In this document: one piece after another, positions 31,881 through 40,652 of the stretch
Layout: each line of letters opens with the position of its first letter
Position numbering within the stretch: position 1 is the first letter of the stretch
IMG/VR virus record: IMGVR_UViG_3300030419_003974
Coordinates: 4,289 to 44,940 of that record
Origin: a virus
Length of the DNA stretch: 40,652 bases
Reading direction: 5' to 3' (one strand)
Notes under the pieces: model-generated
What the model saw: the letters and a program-made list of their open reading frames with translations, nothing else
Database searches by the model: none
What the model was told of the DNA's origin: nothing
Made by a program: the position numbers and the translations under genes

Positions 31881-34800
31881 TGCCAGATTTTGAATTTGAA
31901 TTTAGTCAACAAGATAAAGACTTAGTTGTTACCCAAACAAGTGGTGATTTTGGTGGGACAGACTATATTCGTTTAACAATTTATCCATCAGAAGCGATTA
32001 ATAATATTGTAGACTTACCTGATAGCTCAAAAGGTGTAGATGGTAAAGCTATATTCTTTTCTACATTAAGTCAACAAGAAATGTTTATAAATATTTCTCC
32101 GTTTACTGATGAAAATACATTCAGACAAAAAGTAATTGGTGGGTCGTCTAATGGTGACTTTAAAATTTATCAAAATCCAAATGCTGGTATTTATCTAAAA
32201 CCAAATGAAATATTTAATCAATTTGAATTACCAGAAGGTAATTATAAAATACAAATAGATTTTCTTCACCAACTTTCAAAAGGACAATTATTTGAACAAA
32301 ATTTACCAATGCCTTATTGGTTTGAAGAGTTCGACATTACTAATGAAGGAATTCTTAATATACCTGATGTAACGGCTTGGGTTCAAAATCGAAGGACAGA
32401 TATAGCTTTAGCTGTTCAAAGTATTGTAGCGGGTGACACACCTCAACCACCAAAATTTAACGATGATTCAAGTCCTTCTGGTGGACCGGCACCTGGACTT
32501 GGACCAGGTCAACAACCACCATCGGAAGACCAACCTGATTTTAGGGGTTCTGATTTTTTTATTCCTAACATTGATGAAGACATTGTACATTACAAATTTA
32601 TTTTAAAACAAGTATCAACTTCAAGAAAAGAAGTTAGATTAAAAATACTTGGTGAAACTATTATAAATAATTCTGATATTATTGGAAAAATAACAAATGA
32701 ATTAAATAATAGTACGGATGCATATCAATTCAAACATATATTAAATGATGGTACTGGTAATCACATTCCAATAATGAATTATCAATTCGACGCAATAACA
32801 GATGGAAGAGATAACCAATCTTTAATATTAAAACTTTATGATGCTTTACCAACTAATGTTGGAAATCTTTCGTTAGTGACTATTGAAAAAGAAGTTTTAA
32901 CAACACAAACTCAAGACATATTTTATTTTTCTGATGTACCTGATGTATTTTTTGGTGATGGTTTAGTTCCAGATGTATCTGAAAATTGGATAAATCCTGA
33001 TGGTAATGATGTTGGGTTTGAAAGCATAGATGAATTAGCTTATTCTTCTTCAATGAATGAAGTTCAAATTAATTCAATAATATCACAAAGTCAATATGGT
33101 TATCCCAATCTAAATACAAATTTTAATGAATTTGAAAATCACACATTCTTTGGTTCTGCTAAAAAGAAATTACAAAATTTTAAAACAAAAGTAGATACAA
33201 TACAAACTCATTATTCTGAATTATCAGAATCATTGTCAGTTTCATGTTCAATCAATGGTGACTCAAGATTTATAATTCAAAAAAGAAAAAATATATTTAA
33301 TAAAATATATGAAGAATTTAAAACATTTACACCTTATGAAAACTTTTTATATTTCGATGGACAGAGTGAATCAACCGCCTCTGCTCCTAGTTTAAGAAAT
33401 TATGCTAATACAATACCAGTTGCATTATCAGAAAATAGAGGTGATGTATTAAGTCAAACCGATGGATTCAATACTGTTTACAAATATTCATCTGTAAATT
33501 TAAAAGGTACTGGTAGTCATCAAGTTCGTAATAATTTGTTTGGAGGATTATATCAAGGACAAAATAAACCATTTTTTAATTACAGTGGTTCAATTTATTT
33601 ATCATTTTTACTACAAGGTGATAGTGGTAGTTCGTTAATTTGGAAAAATTCTCAACAAGAACACAATCCACCATATCCTGATGATAGTTTATTCCAAAAC
33701 AATATTTTAAATCCAGATATGACATCTAGTAAATATCAAAGATATATTTTTGAAGCGTCTCAATCATACTTTATACCAAGAACTGTAATTAATGATATGG
33801 CTGATTTAAGTTTGAATGATGGTGATTTTGATGCAGGTTCAACAAAAGTACAATTTTTAAGTGGTAGTGTTAAAACAGGCTCTTACCTAATAAAAGATTC
33901 AACGAATTTATATCCAATGACTGTTGTAACACAAAGTGGTGCACCATTCATAGGTTCTGTAATGCCAGGTGGTGAATTGTTTAATATATTTTATGAAAAC
34001 AATTTATCATCAAGTTTAATTGGTTATTATGATTATCAAGGTGTAACGATTGATGATGGTGATTTTGAAGTGTTTGATAGAAGTGGAAACAATAATACCT
34101 TACAATTTAAAGGTGATGGTGGTCAGTCTTTTACTTCAGCTTCAATTTCAGAAGGTGTAGCGGGTGGTGATGGATTCTCACTAACCTTTAGTGGTAGTTC
34201 AGAAGGTACAGTAGGTGCACTACACTTATCAACAGAAGGTGTATCTGTACCTATTGAAAATAACCCAATCGTATTCACAACAGGTTCAGGTGAGGATTTA
34301 GGTTTTGATGGTTTTACTATGACGACTTTTTTCCAAACTACTTCTTCTAAAACAAACACAACTATAATGGCTATGGACATTAAATCATCGGGTAGTTGTG
34401 TTGTAGCTGGTGTAATTACACAATCAAATCAAACTGATAAAAGTGAATTTATAAATGTTGATGGTTTTTATATCTCAAGATTATCAGACACTTTGTCTGG
34501 TGAAATAACAAATCAAGGACATGTTATTGTAGCTCAAAATGATAGTGATAATGGTATAAAAACAGCAGCTACTGATATTAGAGATGGTAATTTTCACCAT
34601 ATAGCGATGACTTATGATAACACCACTGGTACAGCTTCTATGTATTTTGATGGGGTGTTGAAAAAAGAGGGACACGCTGTAAACCTTATGACAGGTAGTA
34701 ATCAAATCAATAGATTAATTGTTGGTTCTGGTCCTGGTTCAGCACAAGGTTATGCTGATGGTGTGTTTGATGAAACAAGATTTTATACAAGAGTGTTAAA

Positions 34801-37759
34801 CGCAAATGAAATAAATCAATTGTTTTTACATCCTGATGGAGTTACAGGAGCAAAACTTACTGATGTAAAAGTAACATTAGATAATCCTACTGATGTTTAT
34901 CCTTTTGACAATATTTTTAGAACTGATTCAAACAAATTTACAGATTGGTATAATAATGCTTTAACACAAGCGGAAACATTTGATACGAACAATATACATT
35001 CATTAGAAAATAATTTACCTCTTTATATGAAAGAAAGTTCTGATTACAATGAAATGAAAGACTTTCTTGGACTACAAGGTGAACAATATGATTTAATTAG
35101 AAATCACATTGATTCAATGGGAACACTTCACGATAGAGGTTATAAAGAAACTAATTCACCACCAAATAATATTCTACCAATGTTATTATCAAATATGGGA
35201 TGGCAAACTATAAATCCATTTGAGGGTGATTTAACAGAAACTTTAGGTGATTATTTAACTGGTATTACTTCAATTGATGATATTAAAAACAACACTTGGA
35301 GAAAAACACTAAATAATTTATTATACATTTATAAATCAAAAGGAACAAAAAATTCAGTTAGAGCTTTATTAAACACTTATGGTTATCCTCCTGATATTTT
35401 AGATTTTAAAGAATTTGGTGGTTCAACGGAAAATCAAATTGGTGATGGTAAATTAATCTCAGACTCACCACCTGTTGAAGATGTTAATAAAGTAGATTTA
35501 AATTTAAGTGTATCAACTGGTAGTTATGGTTTTACCTCAGTAAAACAAAAACAAGGTAGATATATGTTTAGAGGTAAAACAAGTAGAATTTTAAATTTTG
35601 ATTGGTGGATGGATGACGCTAATATTAACACAATTCAATTTGTATACAAACATGTGAAGTCAACAAATACACAAACAATTGTAAGGTCAAGTGGTAGTGC
35701 TGATGAAACACTATGGGATTTAAGATTAGTACCTGATAGTGTTGGTTTGAGTTCATCACTTGAGTTTAGATTAAGTAATGCTCCAAGTACAGCTTCAAGT
35801 GTTACATTGGCCTCAAATGCTGTTTCAATGTCAACACCTTATTCAACTATAACAGATGGTCAGTTATGGAATATAATGTTACAGAGAGTTACAGGTACAT
35901 CTACTCCATTTAATCCAAGTACAACTCACGAATATAGATTACATTTGGCTTTACAAGATAAAGATAAAATCTCAGTATATAATTATACGACAATGTCTTT
36001 AGATGGCTCTACAGCATCTAACAAATTTGCAAACGAAAACTTTCAAAGTTCTGGTTCAAGACAACACACATCATCATCAAACTTATTTATTGGTGGTGAT
36101 GTTACTGGTTCAATCGCTGAATTTAGAGGTTGGTCTACAGCGTTAAGTGCTTCAAGATTTAGACAACATACTTTAAATAAATCTTCAACTGTTGGTAATA
36201 CAATCTTATCACATTGTCACGAATTAGTTTATCATTTTAAATTAGATGAAAATTATGTAAGTGCTTCATTTTCATCATCAGCACAAACATTACCTATTAT
36301 AGATTCATCACCTACTAAAAAGTTTGATGATTATTCCTTTACAAAAACTGGTACTTTTTTTACTGGTTCGTTTATTTATGGTTCTGACCTTATTGATACT
36401 CTTAAAATAAGTTTACAAGATAATGTTAGTCGACAAACTGATAATACGATTTTAATAAATCCAAAACAACCTATAGTAGGTGATTTGAACTCAAAAAATC
36501 CAAGTTTATTACCATCAACAGATTCGGTTGGTAAAAAACCATTATATAAAACATCTACTAAACTTGAGATATATCGTTCACCTCAACAATTTTTAGATAA
36601 TTTTATTTTAGATAAAATATCAGGTTTTAACTTAGAGAAAAAGTATGCTAATCCAATGAACTTTTACTCAGGTTCTTATAATGAACTTGATGAACTTAGA
36701 GAAGAATTTTTTGATTGTTATCCTTTTGATATTGGTGTTAATAAATTTATCAGAGGACATGAGACTATGTTTAATCACTCAATAACTGAGGGTATAAAAT
36801 CATTAGTTCCTGCTCGTTCTACATTTAGTGATAGAGATGCTAACTTTGGAGTAGAGATAAAACCAACAATGTTAGAAAAACAAAAATATGAACATCACGA
36901 CCATTCTGTAGAGACAAATCCAAATACAAGAACTGGTAGTATTAATGTTGATGTTGTAAACATAGCTACTTTTGAAAATCCAAAAACAGGTTCAATATCC
37001 GCTATACCATTAACGACTGGTTCATCTTTTGAGTTACCCAAGTCAGCGTCAATTTCAGTAATTACTGTTGAATCTATAACGACTGGTTCAGTATTGGTAT
37101 TACCTAAATCAGGTTCAATATCAGTCTCACCATCAACATCAGATTCAGCTGTTGTACTACCTAAGTCAGGTACAATTGATTATGCTTCTGAACTTAATAA
37201 ATCATTTGTAAATATACACGATAGTTGGGGTACTGGTGTAAACGATACACATTTTTTAAATTATGCTAATGATATATCAAGTGTTACAGGTGACTATAAT
37301 ACAGACCACATAGACACAAGATTTGTATTTCATTCAATTGGTGATAATGAATATTACTCTGCTTCTAACGCTTCTGATTTTTCAAATTCTGATAATTTTT
37401 ATAATAGAAAAATGATAGATACAGATTTTCACACGAATGTAAGTTATGAGTCTTTAATTGGTACAACTAATACAAATCAGACAGGTAGAATGATGGGTAA
37501 AACAAGATACTTTGTAACAAGTTCAGATGGAAGTATTACTTTACCATCAAATCATGTTCGTAAGTTCAGTCAACCATTTGTTGATAGAATGAACAATGGA
37601 ACACAAAATGAAAATCCAGGACAGTTGAATGTTCAATATGAAGACTATGCTACCTCTTCTTTTTATTCAGTAACTGTTACGGGTGGTGAAAATCAAATTA
37701 GAGTTAATAGTGGTAATCCACAAAGAGGTGGTGGAGATGAGAAAATAATTTATCGTTAA
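31880..37759 (+). CDS. Giant baseplate protein with tail-protein-I/gp7-like core and two LamG domains (1959 aa)
   Basis: N-terminal beta region, then a Pro/Gly linker (residues about 187-222). A LamG sandwich follows at about 793-985 (FDGFTMTTFFQTTS, NFHHIAMTYDNTT, ASMYFDGVLKK, FDETRFYTRVLNANEI). Residues about 1037-1175 read LPLYMKESSDYNEMKDFLGL, NILPMLLSNMGWQ, and TWRKTLNNLLYIYKSKGTKN followed by SVRALLNTYGYP, the pattern of P2 tail protein I and related wedge proteins (K-G-T motif before a helix). A second LamG lies at about 1227-1430. Four short repeats occur near 1700-1766. The core would sit in the wedge beside gp6, with outer domains for adhesion. Coupled by TAATG. Confidence 0.7.
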   Translation: MPDFEFEFSQQDKDLVVTQTSGDFGGTDYIRLTIYPSEAINNIVDLPDSSKGVDGKAIFFSTLSQQEMFINISPFTDENTFRQKVIGGSSNGDFKIYQNPNAGIYLKPNEIFNQFELPEGNYKIQIDFLHQLSKGQLFEQNLPMPYWFEEFDITNEGILNIPDVTAWVQNRRTDIALAVQSIVAGDTPQPPKFNDDSSPSGGPAPGLGPGQQPPSEDQPDFRGSDFFIPNIDEDIVHYKFILKQVSTSRKEVRLKILGETIINNSDIIGKITNELNNSTDAYQFKHILNDGTGNHIPIMNYQFDAITDGRDNQSLILKLYDALPTNVGNLSLVTIEKEVLTTQTQDIFYFSDVPDVFFGDGLVPDVSENWINPDGNDVGFESIDELAYSSSMNEVQINSIISQSQYGYPNLNTNFNEFENHTFFGSAKKKLQNFKTKVDTIQTHYSELSESLSVSCSINGDSRFIIQKRKNIFNKIYEEFKTFTPYENFLYFDGQSESTASAPSLRNYANTIPVALSENRGDVLSQTDGFNTVYKYSSVNLKGTGSHQVRNNLFGGLYQGQNKPFFNYSGSIYLSFLLQGDSGSSLIWKNSQQEHNPPYPDDSLFQNNILNPDMTSSKYQRYIFEASQSYFIPRTVINDMADLSLNDGDFDAGSTKVQFLSGSVKTGSYLIKDSTNLYPMTVVTQSGAPFIGSVMPGGELFNIFYENNLSSSLIGYYDYQGVTIDDGDFEVFDRSGNNNTLQFKGDGGQSFTSASISEGVAGGDGFSLTFSGSSEGTVGALHLSTEGVSVPIENNPIVFTTGSGEDLGFDGFTMTTFFQTTSSKTNTTIMAMDIKSSGSCVVAGVITQSNQTDKSEFINVDGFYISRLSDTLSGEITNQGHVIVAQNDSDNGIKTAATDIRDGNFHHIAMTYDNTTGTASMYFDGVLKKEGHAVNLMTGSNQINRLIVGSGPGSAQGYADGVFDETRFYTRVLNANEINQLFLHPDGVTGAKLTDVKVTLDNPTDVYPFDNIFRTDSNKFTDWYNNALTQAETFDTNNIHSLENNLPLYMKESSDYNEMKDFLGLQGEQYDLIRNHIDSMGTLHDRGYKETNSPPNNILPMLLSNMGWQTINPFEGDLTETLGDYLTGITSIDDIKNNTWRKTLNNLLYIYKSKGTKNSVRALLNTYGYPPDILDFKEFGGSTENQIGDGKLISDSPPVEDVNKVDLNLSVSTGSYGFTSVKQKQGRYMFRGKTSRILNFDWWMDDANINTIQFVYKHVKSTNTQTIVRSSGSADETLWDLRLVPDSVGLSSSLEFRLSNAPSTASSVTLASNAVSMSTPYSTITDGQLWNIMLQRVTGTSTPFNPSTTHEYRLHLALQDKDKISVYNYTTMSLDGSTASNKFANENFQSSGSRQHTSSSNLFIGGDVTGSIAEFRGWSTALSASRFRQHTLNKSSTVGNTILSHCHELVYHFKLDENYVSASFSSSAQTLPIIDSSPTKKFDDYSFTKTGTFFTGSFIYGSDLIDTLKISLQDNVSRQTDNTILINPKQPIVGDLNSKNPSLLPSTDSVGKKPLYKTSTKLEIYRSPQQFLDNFILDKISGFNLEKKYANPMNFYSGSYNELDELREEFFDCYPFDIGVNKFIRGHETMFNHSITEGIKSLVPARSTFSDRDANFGVEIKPTMLEKQKYEHHDHSVETNPNTRTGSINVDVVNIATFENPKTGSISAIPLTTGSSFELPKSASISVITVESITTGSVLVLPKSGSISVSPSTSDSAVVLPKSGTIDYASELNKSFVNIHDSWGTGVNDTHFLNYANDISSVTGDYNTDHIDTRFVFHSIGDNEYYSASNASDFSNSDNFYNRKMIDTDFHTNVSYESLIGTTNTNQTGRMMGKTRYFVTSSDGSITLPSNHVRKFSQPFVDRMNNGTQNENPGQLNVQYEDYATSSFYSVTVTGGENQIRVNSGNPQRGGGDEKIIYR
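36974..37180 (+). repeat. Tandem protein repeat inside the giant baseplate gene
   Basis: Residues about 1699-1766 consist of four imperfect units of 20-25 residues with the core (L/N)PK(S/T)(G/A)(S/T)I(S/D), for example NPKTGSIS, LPKSASIS, LPKSGSIS and LPKSGTID. TTGS-containing linkers separate the units. The DNA of the units is similar but not identical, so this is an old duplication. Confidence 0.75.
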
Positions 37760-37786
37760 TTTAAAATTGAGTATTTTTTCATTTTA

Positions 37787-37805
37787 TTTATATTTATATA
37801 TGAAT
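37787..37805 (+). promoter_or_regulatory. Candidate late promoter, copy 2 of a 19-nt repeat
   Basis: Identical to 16916-16934 over 19 nt; it lies 28 nt before ATG 37834 in the 74-nt gap after the giant gene, and is the only clear break between virion genes. An AGGAG ribosome site follows at 37822-37826. Confidence 0.5.
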
Positions 37806-37833
37806 TAAAGTATTTCGAAATTAGGAGATAAAA

Positions 37834-38538
37834 ATGGGATATTTAGATAATTCATCAATTACGGTTGATGCAGTCTTAACAAAAAAAGGCAGAGAAATTT
37901 TAAAAAATGGTGGTAATTTAAACATTACTAATTTTACATTATCAGACACAGGTGTTGATTATACACTATGGAATCCAGACCACCCAAGTGGTTCAGCTTT
38001 CTATGGTGAGGCGATAGAAAATTTACCAATGTTAGAAGCTAGTGTTCACGCAGAATATAATCTAAGAAATAGATTAGTTAGTCTAAATCAAAATACAATT
38101 GCGGTTCCTGCATTAGTATTAGGAAATTTAGATGTTGCTGGTGGTACTGTTTTAACATTTAATGAAGGTGATGAAAACAAAGGAACAATATCTGTTGACT
38201 TAGTTGGTTATACATCAAGTGGAAATGTAAATCTTGGTGGTTTCCAATACTATTTTGTAATACAAGACCCATCAATTATCTCGACAAATGCCACTAATAT
38301 GGGTGGACTAAGTGGAACAAGTAGACAATTTTTACAAGAACAAGACATCCCATTCGCTCAACAATATGGATTCAATGGTGCAAGTTTTAAAATAAGTCCT
38401 ATTCAACAAGATACTACAGGTAAATCAACAAATGTTTATGTAGTTAATGTTGAGACTGGAGCTTATGATGAATTTACAGTAACCAATAATATTACTAAAA
38501 ACCAAAGAGCAATCTTATCAACTGGTGGTGCTGGATAA
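37834..38538 (+). CDS. Virion structural protein (234 aa)
   Basis: The start reads MGYLDNSSITVDAVLTKKGR and continues EILKNGGNLNITNFTLSDTG, then YTLWNPDHPSGSAFYGEAIE. The arrangement is reminiscent of tail-collar or fibre-base proteins of marine phages. The second half alternates beta strands. There is no signal peptide. It is the first gene of the unit after copy 2 of the 19-nt element. I know similar sequences from marine T4-like phages only as structural proteins of unknown place. Confidence 0.65.
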   Translation: MGYLDNSSITVDAVLTKKGREILKNGGNLNITNFTLSDTGVDYTLWNPDHPSGSAFYGEAIENLPMLEASVHAEYNLRNRLVSLNQNTIAVPALVLGNLDVAGGTVLTFNEGDENKGTISVDLVGYTSSGNVNLGGFQYYFVIQDPSIISTNATNMGGLSGTSRQFLQEQDIPFAQQYGFNGASFKISPIQQDTTGKSTNVYVVNVETGAYDEFTVTNNITKNQRAILSTGGAG

Positions 38539-38560
38539 AATTAAATTAGGAGATTAATAA

Positions 38561-39685
38561 ATGGCTATAGCAGGCGGAAATATACAATTAGATTCAACGG
38601 AAGGAATGGATAAAATATCCCAAACGGATAAGGTAACAAGTCCTTATTTTTCCGATGGTAACACTAACTTAGCAGCTGCAAGTATTGTTTCATCATCTTT
38701 AACAGATACAAATGAGACATACTTTTTCGGTATATCAAATTCATCAACTCCAACAACTGAAGAGTGGAATGTTGCGTTTGGTAGTTTGAATGGATATGGT
38801 TCAGATGATGACGCTGATGCCATTAAGGCTCCTACAGAGGCGATTTATAAACAATACGCTAATTTACTTTTGGCTCCTACAGAAGTAACTGGTGGATTTA
38901 ATATTTCTAAAGGTGCTTCTCATACAAGAGCTTTAACTACTAGAGATGAAGAAATTTATGTTATGTCTGCTAGAAGAAGTAATATGAAAGATAGAATTAA
39001 TAAAGGAACTTGGCAAATTGATTTTAGTGGTTCAAATTCAGCTGGAGCTTTTGGTGTGGTGAATGGGCCAAATGGTAACATGTTACATTTAAAAGATGAT
39101 AGTAGTACAACAGAACCAACTGCAACACCTGCTGGTGATAGATATAATATCGTAAGTTGTTCAAGTGCTGGTGTTATTGCTGGTGCAGCTACAGTTCAAA
39201 ACTTTGGTTTCTTTTATCCTGATGCTGGTGTTTTAGTATTCAGTGCAGCTGAGTTATCAAGTTCAATACCTGGTAAACGTGATGACGAAGATGATGTTGT
39301 TATTTTTGATGACGCTACACATAAAGGATTTGGATACACTAAATCTGTAGTAGATGCAAATTCAAAAACTGCATTAAGACTTATAAATTGTTTACAACCA
39401 ACTGGTGCTAATCTTAAATTCAGAGATGAAGAAGACCAAGTAAGTGCTCAATATTTCTGTAGAATCAAATCAGGACAAATGAACTTTTCAAACAATCCAA
39501 CATTTGTTTCAGGTTCATTGAATGAATTAAGACAAAAAACAATGAAAGGTAATCCAAACACATTTATTTCATCAGTTCAATTATATAACGCTGCTGGTGA
39601 GATGGTGGCTGTTGGAAATCTTTCAACACCATTAAAGAAAAACTTTAGTTCAGAGGCTACGATTAAAGTAAAACTAACTTATTAA
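38561..39685 (+). CDS. Virion structural protein (374 aa)
   Basis: The chain is Ser/Asp/Gly-rich and beta-like. TTRDEEIYVMSARRSNMKDR lies in the middle, followed by a compact beta part. The final 45 residues (FISSVQLYNAAGEMVAVGNL ... EATIKVKLTY) are similar to the end of the next protein. TAGGAG precedes ATG 38561. The place in the virion is unknown; a tail-surface or capsid-decoration protein is possible. Confidence 0.65.
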   Translation: MAIAGGNIQLDSTEGMDKISQTDKVTSPYFSDGNTNLAAASIVSSSLTDTNETYFFGISNSSTPTTEEWNVAFGSLNGYGSDDDADAIKAPTEAIYKQYANLLLAPTEVTGGFNISKGASHTRALTTRDEEIYVMSARRSNMKDRINKGTWQIDFSGSNSAGAFGVVNGPNGNMLHLKDDSSTTEPTATPAGDRYNIVSCSSAGVIAGAATVQNFGFFYPDAGVLVFSAAELSSSIPGKRDDEDDVVIFDDATHKGFGYTKSVVDANSKTALRLINCLQPTGANLKFRDEEDQVSAQYFCRIKSGQMNFSNNPTFVSGSLNELRQKTMKGNPNTFISSVQLYNAAGEMVAVGNLSTPLKKNFSSEATIKVKLTY

Positions 39686-39696
39686 GATGGGTTGCT

Positions 39697-40596
39697 ATGT
39701 ATGTATTCGGAGAGATTGATAAATCATCAGCTACAATTGAAAGTAACTTTGTAAGTTACACTCAAAATTTAGATACATCTTCTAATGGTGTTCAATCATT
39801 TAAAATAGTTTCAGGTTCAACAAATACCAATTATTGGAACTCACTTAATGTTATGTTTTATACAAGTGGTTCTCCAAGATTCCCAAGTGAAAATAAATTT
39901 TTATTAAATAATTTATCTATAAAATCTACAGTTGGTGAACAATTTTTAAAAAAATATCACGGATACCCAAGTAGTTCAGTAATTACAATTCCATCAAAAT
40001 ATTATGGGGAAAAAATAAAAGAGGGAAGTTTTCATTTTACAGATGTATCAGGTTCAAATGTTAGTAGTGATGGTGCTAATCCAATAATTGTAGATGATGG
40101 GTTTGGTAATTTATACTCAACTAATGCAAATAGTAATTTTGGAACTTTAAAAGATTCTAGTAATTCAATATCATCATCAGACAATTATGTAGGAAATATA
40201 TTTTATGATAAAGGATTAGTTGTAATTACAGAAACTGGTTCTTGGAGTGGTAGTGTTAAATACTCTGATTTAGCGACTAATTATAAATTAGCTTTTGATT
40301 CATTTAATACAATTACAACGCATGAGTATAATGTAAATTTAACACCACAATCATATAACTTAACTACAAATTATTCTATTAGAAATGTTTTATCTACAGA
40401 TACAGAACCAGTAAAACTATCTACACCTTTTATTGGTGCTGAATTTACAAGTAGTGATTTTCAACCATACATCACAACAATAAATTTATATCAAGATGGT
40501 GATTATGAAGAACCTGTAATTCAAGCCACTTTACCAAGAGCGATAAGAAAGAGTGATAAGATAAATACAAGATTCAAAATAAGATTAGATATATAG
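39697..40596 (+). CDS. Virion structural protein (299 aa), shares C-terminal domain with preceding protein
   Basis: A beta-rich, Ser/Asn-rich protein. The C-terminus (YITTINLYQDGDYEEPVIQA ... TRFKIRLDI) matches the pattern of the preceding protein's end (S/T-V/I-x-L-Y, charged turn, basic K-x(7)-I/F-K-V/I-K/R-L), so the two appear to share a docking domain. It is preceded by a short gap of 11 nt with no strong ribosome site; coupling with the upstream gene is likely. Place in the virion unknown. Confidence 0.6.
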   Translation: MYVFGEIDKSSATIESNFVSYTQNLDTSSNGVQSFKIVSGSTNTNYWNSLNVMFYTSGSPRFPSENKFLLNNLSIKSTVGEQFLKKYHGYPSSSVITIPSKYYGEKIKEGSFHFTDVSGSNVSSDGANPIIVDDGFGNLYSTNANSNFGTLKDSSNSISSSDNYVGNIFYDKGLVVITETGSWSGSVKYSDLATNYKLAFDSFNTITTHEYNVNLTPQSYNLTTNYSIRNVLSTDTEPVKLSTPFIGAEFTSSDFQPYITTINLYQDGDYEEPVIQATLPRAIRKSDKINTRFKIRLDI

Positions 40597-40603
40597 GAGA
40601 CAA

Positions 40604-40652
40604 ATGGTTATATTAGGATTAGATGCATCAACGACTTGTGTCGGATATGCAT
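40604..40652 (+). CDS. RuvC-like Holliday-junction resolvase, N-terminus (partial)
   Basis: ATG 40604 with TAGGAGA just upstream starts MVILGLDASTTCVGYA, cut by the window edge. The GLD-x-S-x-x-x-x-G pattern with Asp after GL is the first RNase-H-fold motif of RuvC/resolvase proteins (G-I-D-P-G-...-G-x-G/A). It probably processes branched DNA in replication or packaging. Only 16 codons are available, so related RNase-H-fold proteins remain possible. Confidence 0.65.
   Translation, partial: MVILGLDASTTCVGYA

Noticed and set aside
36974-37180. CRISPR-like array
   Set aside because: The repeat is in-frame protein repetition with imperfect units and no unique spacers.
1-40652. Prophage or mobile-element features (integrase, attachment sites, insertion sequences)
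   Set aside because: None found; no transposase or integrase motifs, and no flanking inverted repeats.

Overview
The window is a gene-dense, AT-rich (roughly 30% G+C by eye) piece of a large contractile-tailed phage of the marine T4-like type. All genes but the one cut by the left edge lie on the + strand, many joined by TAATG, ATGA or TAGTG overlaps. The gene set is a familiar one for T4-like marine phages: PhoH, peptide deformylase, Hsp20, a HExxH/VWA protein, a PseT-type 3'-phosphatase, a gp55-like late sigma factor, gp25 and gp6 baseplate proteins and a RuvC-like resolvase. There are no photosynthesis genes. A signal-peptide beta-barrel protein ending in aromatic Phe and a 3D-domain envelope protein point to a Gram-negative host. 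A low-GC marine proteobacterium is a reasonable guess, but the host cannot be fixed from sequence.

Layout. 1-428: 5' part of an unidentified minus-strand gene. 477-4348: two transcription units that start with near-identical upstream promoter modules, encoding the phosphatase, a structured-RNA candidate (1122-1226), the HExxH/VWA protein and a deoxynucleotidase. 4349-5156: a foldable leader, hsp20, a small gene and a strong terminator. 5204-11179: small envelope and host-interaction genes (YfiM-like, mini-MscS, zinc ribbon, deformylase, a concealed 50-aa membrane protein, porin-like barrel, PhoH, 3D-domain protein, several small membrane proteins). 11235-16892: one operon from a clear promoter to a terminator, encoding a DruA-like DUF4338 protein (frameshifted), a DUF262 protein with a degenerate HNH end, a GT-B glycosyltransferase with an extra C-terminal domain, an HD hydrolase, a membrane protein and the late sigma factor. 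16916-40596: the virion module. Spike, gp25-like, gp6-like and tail-protein-I/gp7-like proteins occur in the P2/Mu order V-W-J-I, but four proteins filling about 9.6 kb (DNRLRE, LamG and PKD-like folds) sit between J and I. Three further structural genes follow, then the start of a RuvC-like gene.

Regulation. Four promoters share TTGAC(A/T)-N18-TA(T/G)(A/C)TT; a fifth (545) is a one-base-shorter variant. At three of these five sites the -10 box ends exactly 5 nt before the ATG with no Shine-Dalgarno, suggesting leaderless mRNAs. A 19-nt identical AT-rich sequence precedes both virion transcription units and may be a late promoter for the encoded sigma factor.

The most promising unexplained locus is 11235-15111: DUF4338, DUF262/HNH-like and a glycosyltransferase in one coupled operon. 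It may concern DNA hypermodification or competition between phages. Two foldable RNAs (1122-1226, 4349-4423) and a porin-like gene with a long structured leader are the other strong leads. No tRNA, CRISPR array, insertion sequence, integrase or gap above 300 bases was seen.
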